Below are positions 1-8,037 of a stretch of 64,000 bases of DNA, piece by piece. Positions within the stretch are counted from its first letter, which is position 1. Each line of letters opens with the position of its first letter. The notes under the pieces were generated by a model. That model was not told the DNA's origin. It worked only from the letters and a program-made list of their open reading frames with translations, and made no database searches. Origin of the DNA: Larkinella humicola. GTDB taxonomy: Bacteria > Bacteroidota > Bacteroidia > Cytophagales > Spirosomataceae. The DNA is taken from the NCBI RefSeq assembly GCF_008727875.1, contig NZ_VTWS01000001.1, positions 1,488,001 through 1,552,000 of the forward strand. The letters run 5' to 3'. The position numbers and the translations under genes are program-made.

Positions 1-737
1 ATCTTGGACGCATCATTTCGCTTCTCGAAAATTTTCAGTAGTTCCTCATACGCATACAGATGGTACTTAATGATCCGGCAGGAATCGGCATACCCGGTCG
101 ATTTCCGCAGCGCTTCCATCATACGCTCTTCCCGGTTCATCGCATCGTAAAGCTGGACTTTCTTCACGTAAATCATGGGCAGATTACACGGGTTGGAGAT
201 CTGCATCCAGGCAATGGCCCGATCATACGCGTCATCTGCTTTGGAAAACTGCCGGTTTAGAAAAAACAGGTAGCCCTGCTGCATGACCAGAATGGCTTTG
301 TTTTCAGGATTGATGAAACGAAAGCCTGAAACCGTCAACCGCTTGATCAGGCTGTCGGCCTTCGTGTAATTATGCACATCAAAATAGACAAAGGCTTGCT
401 CAGCGATGATGTTTGCCTCATACTGATTTCGGTTCGGGGTTTCCCGGGCAAACCCGAGGGCAACGGTCAGGAACTTCAGTGCTGATTGATAATCGAACAC
501 ACGCTTGTACGTATACGACAAAAGTAAAGCCGCATGATACTTGTATTCAGGGCTTTGGGTAGGATCCTGCAAGAGAGGCAGCAGCAAAGCCTGTGATTCT
601 TTGTAGTTGAGCGTATTATTCAGTTGAAACACCTTCTGTTCCAGTTCCTGCGGACTGAGCCCCTGAGCCGAAACATGAATTGACAGAAAGAAGAACCAAC
701 AACCGTAGACCGAGCGCAGCAACCAGAACGTATTCAT
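1..737 (-). CDS. Secreted/membrane TPR protein, probably N-terminal part of a sensor histidine kinase (partial)
   Basis: An open frame runs from an ATG at 737 to the window edge, giving about 245 residues and no stop, so the C-terminus lies outside the window. The protein opens with a hydrophobic signal peptide (MNTFWLLRSVYGCWFFF, ending near VSAQ). Tandem helical segments rich in Ala, Tyr and Leu follow, including YKYHAALLLSYTY, DYQSALKFLTVA, NYTKADSLIKRL and QFSKADDAYDRAI, typical of TPR repeats. In this phylum such an N-terminus usually precedes a membrane helix and a histidine kinase. Two complete genes of that design occur at 33916 and 55564. No kinase domain is visible here, so a plain TPR protein remains possible. 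Confidence 0.75.
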   Translation of the reverse strand, partial: MNTFWLLRSVYGCWFFFLSIHVSAQGLSPQELEQKVFQLNNTLNYKESQALLLPLLQDPTQSPEYKYHAALLLSYTYKRVFDYQSALKFLTVALGFARETPNRNQYEANIIAEQAFVYFDVHNYTKADSLIKRLTVSGFRFINPENKAILVMQQGYLFFLNRQFSKADDAYDRAIAWMQISNPCNLPMIYVKKVQLYDAMNREERMMEALRKSTGYADSCRIIKYHLYAYEELLKIFEKRNDASK

Positions 738-957
738 ACACAAAAACCAGTAATATTCGCGGGGTAACAAACCGTTCCCGGCATCCTTCCGACCGGTCGC
801 TACGCATGGTGAAGATAACAGTATTCTACTAACCCGAAAACGTATTTCCGGTATCGATCAACGGCATTTGTCTTTAAACCGTATAAAAAAAGCCGCCATT
901 AATCTAAAAATTGCTGAAAGTCAGCGATTTTATTGAACGTGCAGCAGCGGACTCTGA

Positions 958-1287
958 TCAATAGTCATTTACTTTGGAAAAAAGATTCATTACCAGAACG
1001 CCCGCAATGATGAGGATCATACCAATAATAGCAGGCGTATCCGGAACCTGTTTAAATAGAAAAATGCCCACCAGGGCGGTCAGGACAATTCCAACACCGG
1101 ACCAAACGGCATACGCCACGCCAATCGGCAACGACCGCAGGGCTAAACTTAACAAGTAAAACGAGATCAGATAGCCTGCGATGGTAATCAGGCTGGGCAC
1201 CAGTTTCGTGAATTGCTGGGACGCATTCAGGGCACTGGTTGCCACCACTTCAGCAACGATGGCCGCGAATAAATACAGGTATTTCAT
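958..1287 (-). CDS. emrE: Small multidrug resistance (SMR) efflux protein, EmrE-like
   Basis: This 109-residue protein has four hydrophobic helices and the family's usual length. It would exchange protons for cationic or quaternary ammonium drugs across the inner membrane as an antiparallel dimer. The membrane-embedded acidic residue is Glu13, in AAIVAEVVATS, matching Glu14 of EmrE. The motif GVAYAVWSGVGIV in helix 3 and the PAIIGM segment before helix 4 are close to EmrE and favour the drug-export branch over the guanidinium (Gdx/SugE) branch. Substrate is inferred from family only. It is monocistronic and I saw no convincing guanidine riboswitch upstream. Confidence 0.88.
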   Translation of the reverse strand: MKYLYLFAAIVAEVVATSALNASQQFTKLVPSLITIAGYLISFYLLSLALRSLPIGVAYAVWSGVGIVLTALVGIFLFKQVPDTPAIIGMILIIAGVLVMNLFSKVNDY

Positions 1288-1689
1288 GGGGTTGTGGTGG
1301 GGCGTTTTTCCGGATTTTTTTTACCCCCTAGACACTTGCTGTCAAGCCAGGCCATCTATTAATTTTCCGGTGAAGTCGTAAACAAATCGTTGTGAAAAGT
1401 GATGAATCTTGTCAGCCAGAGACTTGTCAGGTCCCTTGCATTCATACTCTAATGTAACGAAAAGATACTCGACTGGACAGAAAAACGCATCTTAACTTTT
1501 TACCTGGAAACTTCGGTTTCACTATTCCGATGTAGATATCCGGTGTTTATTGGCGACAAACCCTGCTTTCTGTGAATCATTTTAAACGATCAACAGATAC
1601 TTTAAAGACCAGATTTACTTTTTCGTATCAGTTTAAAAGCTTCTGTAGGTTGATAAGCTGGAAAAAATGAAAATATAACACGATTATCA
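1288..1689. other. Intergenic region, divergent promoters
   Basis: About 400 bases lie between the divergent SMR and Rid genes. I see no credible reading frame, no RNA gene and no long hairpin. The last 150 bases before the Rid start are AT-rich and probably carry its promoter, but no exact TAnnTTTG element is present. Confidence 0.5.
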
Positions 1690-2121
1690 ATGGAAAAGCA
1701 CTATTACAATCCCCCACAACTCCCCAATTGGGAAAAGGCCTTTTCACAGGTAGTCGTGGTGAAGAGTGAGGAAATGCAAACCATTTATCTTTCCGGTCAG
1801 GTTTCGGTAGACCGAGAAAATAAACTGATTGGAGAAGGCGACCTTAAATGTCAGGCTACACAAGCTTTTAAGAATCTGCAGGTAGCTCTTGCCTCAGTGG
1901 GAGCAACCACAATGGACGTAGTAAAAATCAATATTTATGTAAAAGACTACCGCTCGGCCGATGCCGGTGTGGTCAGTGAGGCATTTCAAAGTGCATTCCC
2001 ATTTGAAAAGCTTCCGGCTAGTACGTGGCTGGGTGTGCAAGCATTAGCTCTGGAAGGATTGTTAATTGAGATTGATGCGATTGCGGTAGTTGCTGTCCAT
2101 CCTACCATTAAGCATACATAG
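1690..2121 (+). CDS. Rid (YjgF/YER057c/UK114) family protein lacking the catalytic arginine
   Basis: The 143-residue protein has the Rid fold signature: YLSGQVSVD near residue 37, ATQAFKNLQVALASVGAT, VVKINIYVKDY, and the C-terminal IEIDAIAVV strand. Classical RidA hydrolyses reactive enamine/imine intermediates made by PLP enzymes. It needs an arginine in a PARS motif that contacts the substrate carboxylate. Here the equivalent stretch reads LPASTWLGV, so the arginine is a serine. That places the protein among Rid-like subfamilies for which imine deaminase activity is not expected. The ATG at 1690 is preceded by an AT-rich leader. It is monocistronic and convergent with the next gene. True substrate unknown. 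Confidence 0.85.
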   Translation: MEKHYYNPPQLPNWEKAFSQVVVVKSEEMQTIYLSGQVSVDRENKLIGEGDLKCQATQAFKNLQVALASVGATTMDVVKINIYVKDYRSADAGVVSEAFQSAFPFEKLPASTWLGVQALALEGLLIEIDAIAVVAVHPTIKHT

Positions 2122-2159
2122 CTTTTAAACCTCCCATCTGTCTTTCAGATTTATACCCT

Positions 2160-2669
2160 TTATTCCGGGATGGGGGTGCCCGGCTTTACATCGACGTTGT
2201 GATAGGAAACAATTTTCCAACTACCTGTCTCTTTGGCTAATACCTGCAATAAACGGGTATTGAGTGCTCCCTTGGCGTCAAGCTGAATTCTGGCTGGAAG
2301 TCCCTCTTTTGCAAATCCTGAGACCTGACACAAAGTTTCCAGGATTGCGACATCGGAGCGGATAAATTTCAGGGAAACGATTTTTTGTTTCAGAACGGTA
2401 TTTTTAAAAAAGCTTTTAAAAATCACGTCGTGCTGATCCAGAAATGCTTTATGCCCTTTGAAGAACATACCACCAATGTTGGTAAAAGTACCCTCGAGGG
2501 AAAATGGCTGGGAATAAGCCGGAGCGTCTCCCTGATTCCATGCCTGATCTTCCTGCTGAATGATGCTTTGAATTGCGATCGAGTCCTTTGCACTTTGTGC
2601 ACGAAGGCTGGATGCATTCAGGGTCAGCATAAGAACGAAAACGCACTTGGTAAAGGGATATATTTTCAT
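2160..2669 (-). CDS. Secreted SnoaL/DUF4440-like (NTF2 fold) protein
   Basis: This 169-residue protein has a signal peptide (MKIYPFTKCVFVLMLTLNA, cleavage near LRAQS). A single NTF2-like domain follows: helix IQSIIQQEDQAWNQGD, then GTFTNIGGMFFKGHKAF, and a C-terminal strand reading GSWKIVSYHNVDV. This pattern fits the SgcJ/EcaC or DUF4440 groups, cone-shaped folds that bind small hydrophobic ligands or act as isomerases. No catalytic residue can be assigned, so the function is not known. It probably acts in the periplasm. It stands alone, convergent with the Rid gene, with 38 bases between the stops. Confidence 0.75.
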   Translation of the reverse strand: MKIYPFTKCVFVLMLTLNASSLRAQSAKDSIAIQSIIQQEDQAWNQGDAPAYSQPFSLEGTFTNIGGMFFKGHKAFLDQHDVIFKSFFKNTVLKQKIVSLKFIRSDVAILETLCQVSGFAKEGLPARIQLDAKGALNTRLLQVLAKETGSWKIVSYHNVDVKPGTPIPE

Positions 2670-2950
2670 GATTGGTAGCTTTTTTATTGGACTATTCTGA
2701 AAGCTACAAAATGGAATATCCTCTACCTATTGATCTTTATTTAACGGTTTAAGAATACCCCAGCGTTTTTTCTTTTCAACCATGAAAATTTCCGTTTTCA
2801 TAAACCGAATTTTCTGCGAACACTTGATTGTACATTTGCATGAATCGCTTCTTTAAGTGACATTATATTTTTTCAGCAATTTGAACGAAACAATGGAATG
2901 AACTGGATCATTCTCCGCTTTAAAGAATGGATAAAACTCACCGTACCATA

Positions 2951-2987
2951 AAAAAAATGCCGCTCCTGAGGCCAGGAGCGGCATTTT
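2951..2987 (-). terminator. Rho-independent terminator of ssrA
   Basis: A perfect 15-bp stem (2954-2968 with 2973-2987), a four-base loop and, on the minus strand, a run of seven T residues. The hairpin starts two bases beyond the mature tmRNA 3' end. Confidence 0.9.
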
Positions 2988-2988
2988 G

Positions 2989-3358
2989 TGGAGACGCAGG
3001 GAGTCGAACCCTGGTCCAGACAAGGAAACCGTCGTGCTTTCTACATGCTTAGATGCGATTGGGATTGTCGGGAATCGGTCAGGCCCGCATCACGCCGTAC
3101 CTCATCCTTAGGTATTTTTGTCTCGCTCCGTAGTCAACACCATTACCGGAACCAGCGCTGCGAGTCGATGCCCCAGAGTCCAACCCAGCAGCACGTAGGG
3201 TCGGTGGGACAATGGCATTTGCTAATCCTCCGGATTAAGCAGCCATGGCGTAGTTATATTCGCCAGTTATTGTGTGAAGGTTTGTTATACAGGAAATGCC
3301 CTCAACTCCCGGCATGCTTACACGCAGCGTCAACAAGCTGTCAATTCCGGTCGTCCCC
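2989..3358 (-). ncRNA. ssrA: Transfer-messenger RNA (tmRNA)
   Basis: The RNA rescues stalled ribosomes together with SmpB and tags the nascent protein for proteolysis. The 5' end GGGGACG (3358-3352) pairs with CGTCTCC (2996-2990) to make the seven-base-pair acceptor stem with one G-U pair, and A2989 is the discriminator. The T-loop sequence GGTTCGACTCC lies just inside the 3' end. The tag-encoding frame starts at the GGC resume codon (3264-3262) and ends with TAA at 3235, giving GEYNYAMAA. That is close to the Cytophaga-type tag. The encoded 3' end continues ACA rather than ACCA, so CCA is probably added after transcription. Promoter and terminator are both visible. Confidence 0.95.
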
Positions 3359-3381
3359 AGAAACGTGTGCTAAGAATAACA

Positions 3382-3389
3382 CAAAGGTA
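3382..3389 (-). promoter_or_regulatory. Bacteroidota -7 element for ssrA
   Basis: On the minus strand the octamer TACCTTTG fits TAnnTTTG exactly and lies 24 bases upstream of the mature tmRNA 5' end. That leaves room for a short leader removed by RNase P. The -33 element is not clear. Confidence 0.6.
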
Positions 3390-3395
3390 CGGAAA

Positions 3396-4025
3396 TTAGT
3401 TTTCCTTTCCTGCAATGATTTTTTCCGTCGCCATCAGGCTGGTCAGCCAGGCCGTATACAACCCGGTTTCAATCGCCACCGCCCGCTCGGCGTGGCCCTG
3501 CCAGTCGCCGAAAAACGTTTCCATCTGCCGCAGCATCTCGGCCAGGTGTCCCTCCTCTTCCACAATGATCGACCGGACGTTCACCTTGCTGCCCGACTCG
3601 GTCAGCACGTCCTGGTAGACCGGATACAGTTCGTCGGCCCGCACCTCAATGGCGTAGGTCACCAGCAGGTAAGCCGCGTATTTCAGTTCCGCCCCCGCAA
3701 ATCCCAGCGTGTCTTTCAAATACCGGCAAACCTGCACATCGAGCCGGTTGAGGTACGCGTGGCTGTCGTTCGGAGCCAGCAGATAGGCCGGTTCGTAGGT
3801 CGGGCAGTCGGTTTCGGCCACTTTCTGAATCTGTTTTTTCAGGTAATATGCGTGCCGGGCTTCCTCAGCCGCGTGTTTGAGCATCAGCAAATCGACGGTG
3901 GTTTTGGGTTCAGCCGCCGAAATCTTGCGGGCCCCGGTATTTTCCATCATCGACAACGTGTTGAGCCAGCGGGCGTGCAGTGAATCGTCGGCCACGATAT
4001 GCGTTAAAAGGTTCGTAAATTCCAT
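3396..4025 (-). CDS. Ferritin-like conserved protein
   Basis: I place the start at the ATG at 4025 (MEFTNLL), giving 209 residues. A longer frame exists from a TTG at 4052, but that TTG forms the end of a TATCTTTG promoter element, so it is unlikely to be translated. The protein is almost wholly helical and carries ferritin-like metal motifs: Glu-Glu-Ala-Arg-His in LKHAAEEARHAYYL, a lone Glu in TYAIEVRADELYPVYQ, and Glu-Glu-Gly-His in VEEEGHLAEM. The set resembles a four-helix di-iron carboxylate centre. It has no signal peptide, so it is probably cytoplasmic. I do not recognise a named enzyme; redox, iron-binding or hydroxylase roles are all possible. Confidence 0.7.
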   Translation of the reverse strand: MEFTNLLTHIVADDSLHARWLNTLSMMENTGARKISAAEPKTTVDLLMLKHAAEEARHAYYLKKQIQKVAETDCPTYEPAYLLAPNDSHAYLNRLDVQVCRYLKDTLGFAGAELKYAAYLLVTYAIEVRADELYPVYQDVLTESGSKVNVRSIIVEEEGHLAEMLRQMETFFGDWQGHAERAVAIETGLYTAWLTSLMATEKIIAGKEN

Positions 4026-4049
4026 CCAGAAATTTGAATTGATATCCCG

Positions 4050-4057
4050 CAAAGATA
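4050..4057 (-). promoter_or_regulatory. -7 promoter element for the ferritin-like gene
   Basis: TATCTTTG on the minus strand matches TAnnTTTG. Transcription would begin about six bases later, leaving a leader of roughly 18 bases before the ATG at 4025. This element decides the start choice for that gene. Confidence 0.6.
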
Positions 4058-4092
4058 CGGCACAGGCGTGGGTCGCAGACCGTTTTTTTTTG

Positions 4093-4100
4093 TACTTTTG
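4093..4100 (+). promoter_or_regulatory. -7 promoter element for the ThuA/sugar dehydrogenase gene
   Basis: TACTTTTG on the plus strand matches TAnnTTTG. It implies a transcription start near 4107 and a leader of about 75 bases. It is back-to-back with the promoter of the ferritin-like gene. Confidence 0.55.
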
Positions 4101-4180
4101 AAGCTTTGTAAAAGTCTATTTGAAACCCGAATCTTTATAAGCCGGTTTCTGGACCACGTAGTATTTTTTAACTAACCTCT

Positions 4181-7100
4181 ATGTATTCTGACAACCCCCA
4201 ATCCTCGTTGCGCTTTCGGGCATTCCTGTCGTGGATGCTGGCGGGCTGTCTGACCCTGTCGGCCGTATGGACGCAGGCGCAGGCCCCCCAGAAACGTTTA
4301 TTAGTATTCTCCAAAACCGCCGGTTTCCGGCACACGTCCATCCCAGCCGGCCAGCAAGCCATTATGAAACTGGGCAAGGAAAATGGTTTCGCCGTCGATA
4401 CCACCGAGAATGCCGCCAAATTTACCGAAGCGAACCTCAAACGCTACAATGCCGTGGTCTTCCTGAGCACTACGGGTAACGTGCTGGACGACATGCAACA
4501 AGCGGCTTTCGAACGCTACATTCAGGCCGGTGGCGGCTTCGTCGGGATTCACGCGGCTGCCGATACGGAATACGACTGGCCGTGGTATGGCAAGCTGGTG
4601 GGTGGGTATTTTGCCAGCCACCCCGGAAATCCGAACGTGCAGGAAGGCGAAGCTTACGTCGTCAGCAAAGACCACGTTTCGATGTTCGGTTTTCCCGATC
4701 GCTGGAAGATCAAAGATGAGTTTTATGATTTCAAGAATGTCAATCCCGACGTGACGGTTCTCGTGAAAATCGACGAGAAAACCTACAAAGAGGGCAAAAT
4801 GGGCGATAATCATCCCATGTCGTGGTTCCACGAATACGACGGCGGCAAGGTGTTTTACACCAACTTCGGCCACCCCGACGAAACTTTCACCAATCCCGTT
4901 TACCTCAAGCATTTGCTGGGCGGTATTCAGTATGCCGTTGCACCAAAACTGGATTACACGAAAGCCAAAACGCTGCCCTTCCCGGAAGAAAACCGCTTCA
5001 ACAAGGAAGTACTGGCCGAGAAACTGGACGAGCCCACCGAACTGGTTGTACTCGACAACGGCAAAGTGCTGTTTACCGAACGGAAAGGTGCGCTGAAAGT
5101 GTATGATCCGAAAACAAAAGTCACCAAGCTGGTGGCCAATCTGCCGGTGTATACCAAACAGGAATACGGTTTGATGGGCATGAACATCGACCCGAAATTC
5201 AAGGAGAACCAGTGGCTGTATCTCTATTATTCGCCAACCGTCGAAAAATGGAAAGCCGATACGGCCCAGCACCTTTCGCGCTTTAAATTCGATGCCGAGA
5301 AGAACGAGCTGAAAATGGAAAGCGAGCAGGTCATTCTTCGCGTTCCGGTCAAACGCAACAACGAATGCTGCCACACCGGCGGTTCGGTAGCCTGGGATAA
5401 GTCGGGCAACCTCTACCTGTCGACCGGCGACGATACCAACCCATTCGAGTCGCGGGGCTTCAGTCCGTCCGACGACCGGCCCGGCCGCGAGAGTTTCAAC
5501 GCCTTGGTGACGTCGAGCAACACAATGGATCTGCGCGGAAAAATCCTGCGCATCAAACCACTCGACAACGGCACGTACGACATCCCGGAAGGCAACCTCT
5601 TCCCGAAAGGCACGCCCAACACCCGGCCCGAAATCTACGTGATGGGCAACCGGAACCCGTATCGCATCTCGGTGGATCAACGCACCGGTTTTCTGTATTG
5701 GGGTGAAGTAGGCCCGGATGCCGCCAACAACATCGAAAAATACGGCCCGCGCGGTCACGACGAAGTGAACCAGGCCCGCAAAGCCGGGTATTACGGCTGG
5801 CCCCTGTTCGTTGCCGACAACAAGGCGTATCGTCACTACAATTTTGCCGACAGCACTTCCGGCCCGTCGTTTGACCCGGCCAAACCGGTCAATCCGTCGA
5901 AATTGATCAAGGGACTCAGCGAGTTGCCCCCGGCCCAGAAGGCGTTTATTTATTATCCGTATGCCGACTCGCCCGAATTTGGCCCGATTGTCGGCAAAGG
6001 TGGCCGGAACGCGATGGGCGGCCCGGTGTATTATTACGACGATTATCCGGAAACGCCGGTGAAATTCCCGCGTCATTACGACGGCAAGTTTTTTGCCTAC
6101 GACTGGATTCGCGACTGGATTCACCCGGTAACGATGACCAAAGACGGCGATTTCGTGAAGATGGAAACGTTCATGCCGAACACGAAATTCAGCCACCCGA
6201 TCGACATGCAGTTCCACAAAGACGGTTCGTTGTATGTCCTGGAATATGGCCAGAACTGGTTTGCTCAAAACGACGACGCGCGGTTATCGCACATCACCTA
6301 CAACGCCGGAAACCGCAAACCGCTCGTGGTTGCCAACGCCAGCAAAACCGTTGGAGCTGCGCCCCTGGCCGTTCAATTCAACGCCAAAGGATCACTGGAC
6401 TACGACGGCGATGCGATCAAATACGAGTGGACTTTCGGACAGGGCCTGCCGAAAAGCACCCAGGCCGCTCCCACCTTCACGTATGCTAAACCGGGTGTGT
6501 ATACGCCGACGTTGAAAATTACCGATGCCGCTGGAAATGTTGCAACCAAGAAACTGGAAATCCGGGTTGGCAACGAGGTTCCGAAAGTGGAAGTGGCCGT
6601 GAAAGGCAACAAAACCTTTTATTTCGACAACAAACCGGTAGAATACGAAGTCAAAGTGGCTGACAAGGAAGACGGTAGTCTGACGACCGGCAAAATCAGT
6701 CCGGAAGACGTCACGATGACCATCAACTACCTCGAAGGATTCGACAAGACACTGCTGGCGCAGGGCCACCAGGCCAACGTCGGTTTTGCAACCGGCAAAC
6801 GGCTCATCGAACTCAGCGACTGCAAAGCCTGCCACAGCATCGACAAAAAATCCATTGGACCGGCTTACCAGGAAGTGGCCAAAAAATACGCCAAAGAACG
6901 CCGGACGGAAATTGTCAACAGACTGGCGAAGAAAGTGATCGAAGGCGGTGGCGGTGTCTGGGGCGAACAGGCCATGAGCGCCCACCCGCAGGTAAAAGAA
7001 GACGAAGCGAAAGAAATGGTTAGCTTCATCATGTCGCTGGGCGATAAACAGCAGGTCGATAAAAAACCGCTAAAAGGGACTTATACCGCACAAGCGAAAG

Positions 7101-7591
7101 AAAAAGACGGTTCGTATCTGTTCTCTGCCAGCTATACCGACAAGGGCGGTGCCGTAATTGGCCCCCTGACGGGTAGCTCGACGGTCGCGCTGCGCAGTGC
7201 CAGGGTGAAAGCGGCTGCCTATGATGGCGGGAAAGATGTGACAAAGTTCAAGCTGCCTTCCGGCAATGAAATTGCCTCCGGTGTCAAATCGAACGGGTAT
7301 TTTTTTCTGGATGACATTGATTTAACAGCCATCCGCAGCCTGACGGTAATGGGTTCTGCCTCGTCGAAATACATGGCGGGCGGCACGCTCGAAATCCGTC
7401 TCGATTCCCCCACCGGAACGTTGTTGGGAAGTGGTGATGTCAAAAGTGAAAAATCGGAGCCGGTGAACATTGGCTTCAAAACTCCGGTTTCCGGCCAGCA
7501 CAAGCTTTATTTTGTTTTTGTCAATCCGAACGCTGGAAGTAAGCCACTGTTTACATTGAGTGACATTCAGTTCAACGGGGAGACGATGTAA
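4181..7591 (+). CDS. ThuA - PQQ sugar dehydrogenase-like - PKD - cytochrome c - CBM multidomain protein
   Basis: A 1136-residue secreted protein with signal peptide (hydrophobic run before WTQAQA). Domains in order: ThuA-like, about 38-250 (GGGFVGIHAAADTEYDWPWY; NHPMSWFHEYDGG); a glucose/sorbosone dehydrogenase-type beta-propeller, about 267-704 (YGLMGMNIDPKF, GNRNPYRISVD); a PKD domain, about 730-795 (AKGSLDYDGDAIKYEWTFG); a c-type cytochrome with haem motif Cys881-Lys-Ala-Cys-His885 and a distal Met region (EMVSFIMSL); and a C-terminal carbohydrate-binding beta-sandwich, about 967-1136. The layout suggests binding and oxidation of an extracytoplasmic carbohydrate, with electrons passed to the attached haem. 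Similar large fusions are known in Bacteroidota and Planctomycetes. The real substrate is unknown. Transcribed alone. Confidence 0.9.
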   Translation: MYSDNPQSSLRFRAFLSWMLAGCLTLSAVWTQAQAPQKRLLVFSKTAGFRHTSIPAGQQAIMKLGKENGFAVDTTENAAKFTEANLKRYNAVVFLSTTGNVLDDMQQAAFERYIQAGGGFVGIHAAADTEYDWPWYGKLVGGYFASHPGNPNVQEGEAYVVSKDHVSMFGFPDRWKIKDEFYDFKNVNPDVTVLVKIDEKTYKEGKMGDNHPMSWFHEYDGGKVFYTNFGHPDETFTNPVYLKHLLGGIQYAVAPKLDYTKAKTLPFPEENRFNKEVLAEKLDEPTELVVLDNGKVLFTERKGALKVYDPKTKVTKLVANLPVYTKQEYGLMGMNIDPKFKENQWLYLYYSPTVEKWKADTAQHLSRFKFDAEKNELKMESEQVILRVPVKRNNECCHTGGSVAWDKSGNLYLSTGDDTNPFESRGFSPSDDRPGRESFNALVTSSNTMDLRGKILRIKPLDNGTYDIPEGNLFPKGTPNTRPEIYVMGNRNPYRISVDQRTGFLYWGEVGPDAANNIEKYGPRGHDEVNQARKAGYYGWPLFVADNKAYRHYNFADSTSGPSFDPAKPVNPSKLIKGLSELPPAQKAFIYYPYADSPEFGPIVGKGGRNAMGGPVYYYDDYPETPVKFPRHYDGKFFAYDWIRDWIHPVTMTKDGDFVKMETFMPNTKFSHPIDMQFHKDGSLYVLEYGQNWFAQNDDARLSHITYNAGNRKPLVVANASKTVGAAPLAVQFNAKGSLDYDGDAIKYEWTFGQGLPKSTQAAPTFTYAKPGVYTPTLKITDAAGNVATKKLEIRVGNEVPKVEVAVKGNKTFYFDNKPVEYEVKVADKEDGSLTTGKISPEDVTMTINYLEGFDKTLLAQGHQANVGFATGKRLIELSDCKACHSIDKKSIGPAYQEVAKKYAKERRTEIVNRLAKKVIEGGGGVWGEQAMSAHPQVKEDEAKEMVSFIMSLGDKQQVDKKPLKGTYTAQAKEKDGSYLFSASYTDKGGAVIGPLTGSSTVALRSARVKAAAYDGGKDVTKFKLPSGNEIASGVKSNGYFFLDDIDLTAIRSLTVMGSASSKYMAGGTLEIRLDSPTGTLLGSGDVKSEKSEPVNIGFKTPVSGQHKLYFVFVNPNAGSKPLFTLSDIQFNGETM

Positions 7592-8037
7592 GTTGTCTCA
7601 GGACAGGATACAAAAAGGGTTGTATCGCAGAGGTACGCAGAGAAAATCAGAGTTCCGCAGAGAAAAACTCCGCTTAACTCCTTTCACTCTGCTCGACTCC
7701 GCGAGACAACCCTTTTCTATTTCCTCATTGGCATGCCTTTGTTTTCTGTAGAAAGTCCGGAGTTCTGAAAACAATTTGTCCCACCTGGTCATAAATAACT
7801 AGTCAATATGATCATACCAATTTGCTACAGACTGGTACTATTTTACCATTTCTGTCTGATAACCTGAGAAAGCCGGAAAATGATGACGCAATTTTTCAGA
7901 TGGCCTCTTTTCAGGAATTACTCGAGTAGAGTTTGCCACGCGCAAACCGGTTGTTTCTGCGTCGAAATGATGCGTATTTTTACTCTGAGTACTGGCGGTT
8001 TTTCAATCCGAAAACCGGTTCCATACATCCGGTTTAC
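7592..8037. other. Intergenic region with long imperfect hairpin
   Basis: About 450 bases without a gene. The first part holds a large inverted repeat (7613-7632 with 7697-7716, annotated separately) enclosing short repeats of the type CGCAGAG. From 7800 to 8037 I see only AT-rich sequence with no credible frame. It lies at the 3' ends of two convergent genes. Confidence 0.5.
7613..7716. repeat. Imperfect long inverted repeat / probable terminator
   Basis: The arms 7613-7632 and 7697-7716 match at 18 of 20 positions. The 64-base centre holds repeats of CGCAGAG. It starts 22 bases after the stop of the sugar dehydrogenase gene. The A-rich left flank and T-rich right flank would allow termination in either direction. 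Confidence 0.6.

Noticed and set aside
1288-1400. Possible guanidine riboswitch before the SMR gene
   Set aside because: No paired ACGR-type hairpins are seen and the protein is of the drug-export, not the guanidinium, branch.
2831-2838. TACATTTG promoter-like element on the plus strand
   Set aside because: It matches TAnnTTTG but no plus-strand gene or RNA follows for more than a kilobase, and the tmRNA is on the other strand; likely chance.
2988-3983. 331-residue plus-strand frame
   Set aside because: It runs antisense through the tmRNA and the ferritin-like gene and has low-complexity, Arg/Pro/His-rich shadow composition.
4301-6268. 655-residue minus-strand frame inside the sugar dehydrogenase gene
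   Set aside because: Antisense shadow of a strongly recognised coding sequence; composition rich in Val, Phe, His and Arg, with no domain.
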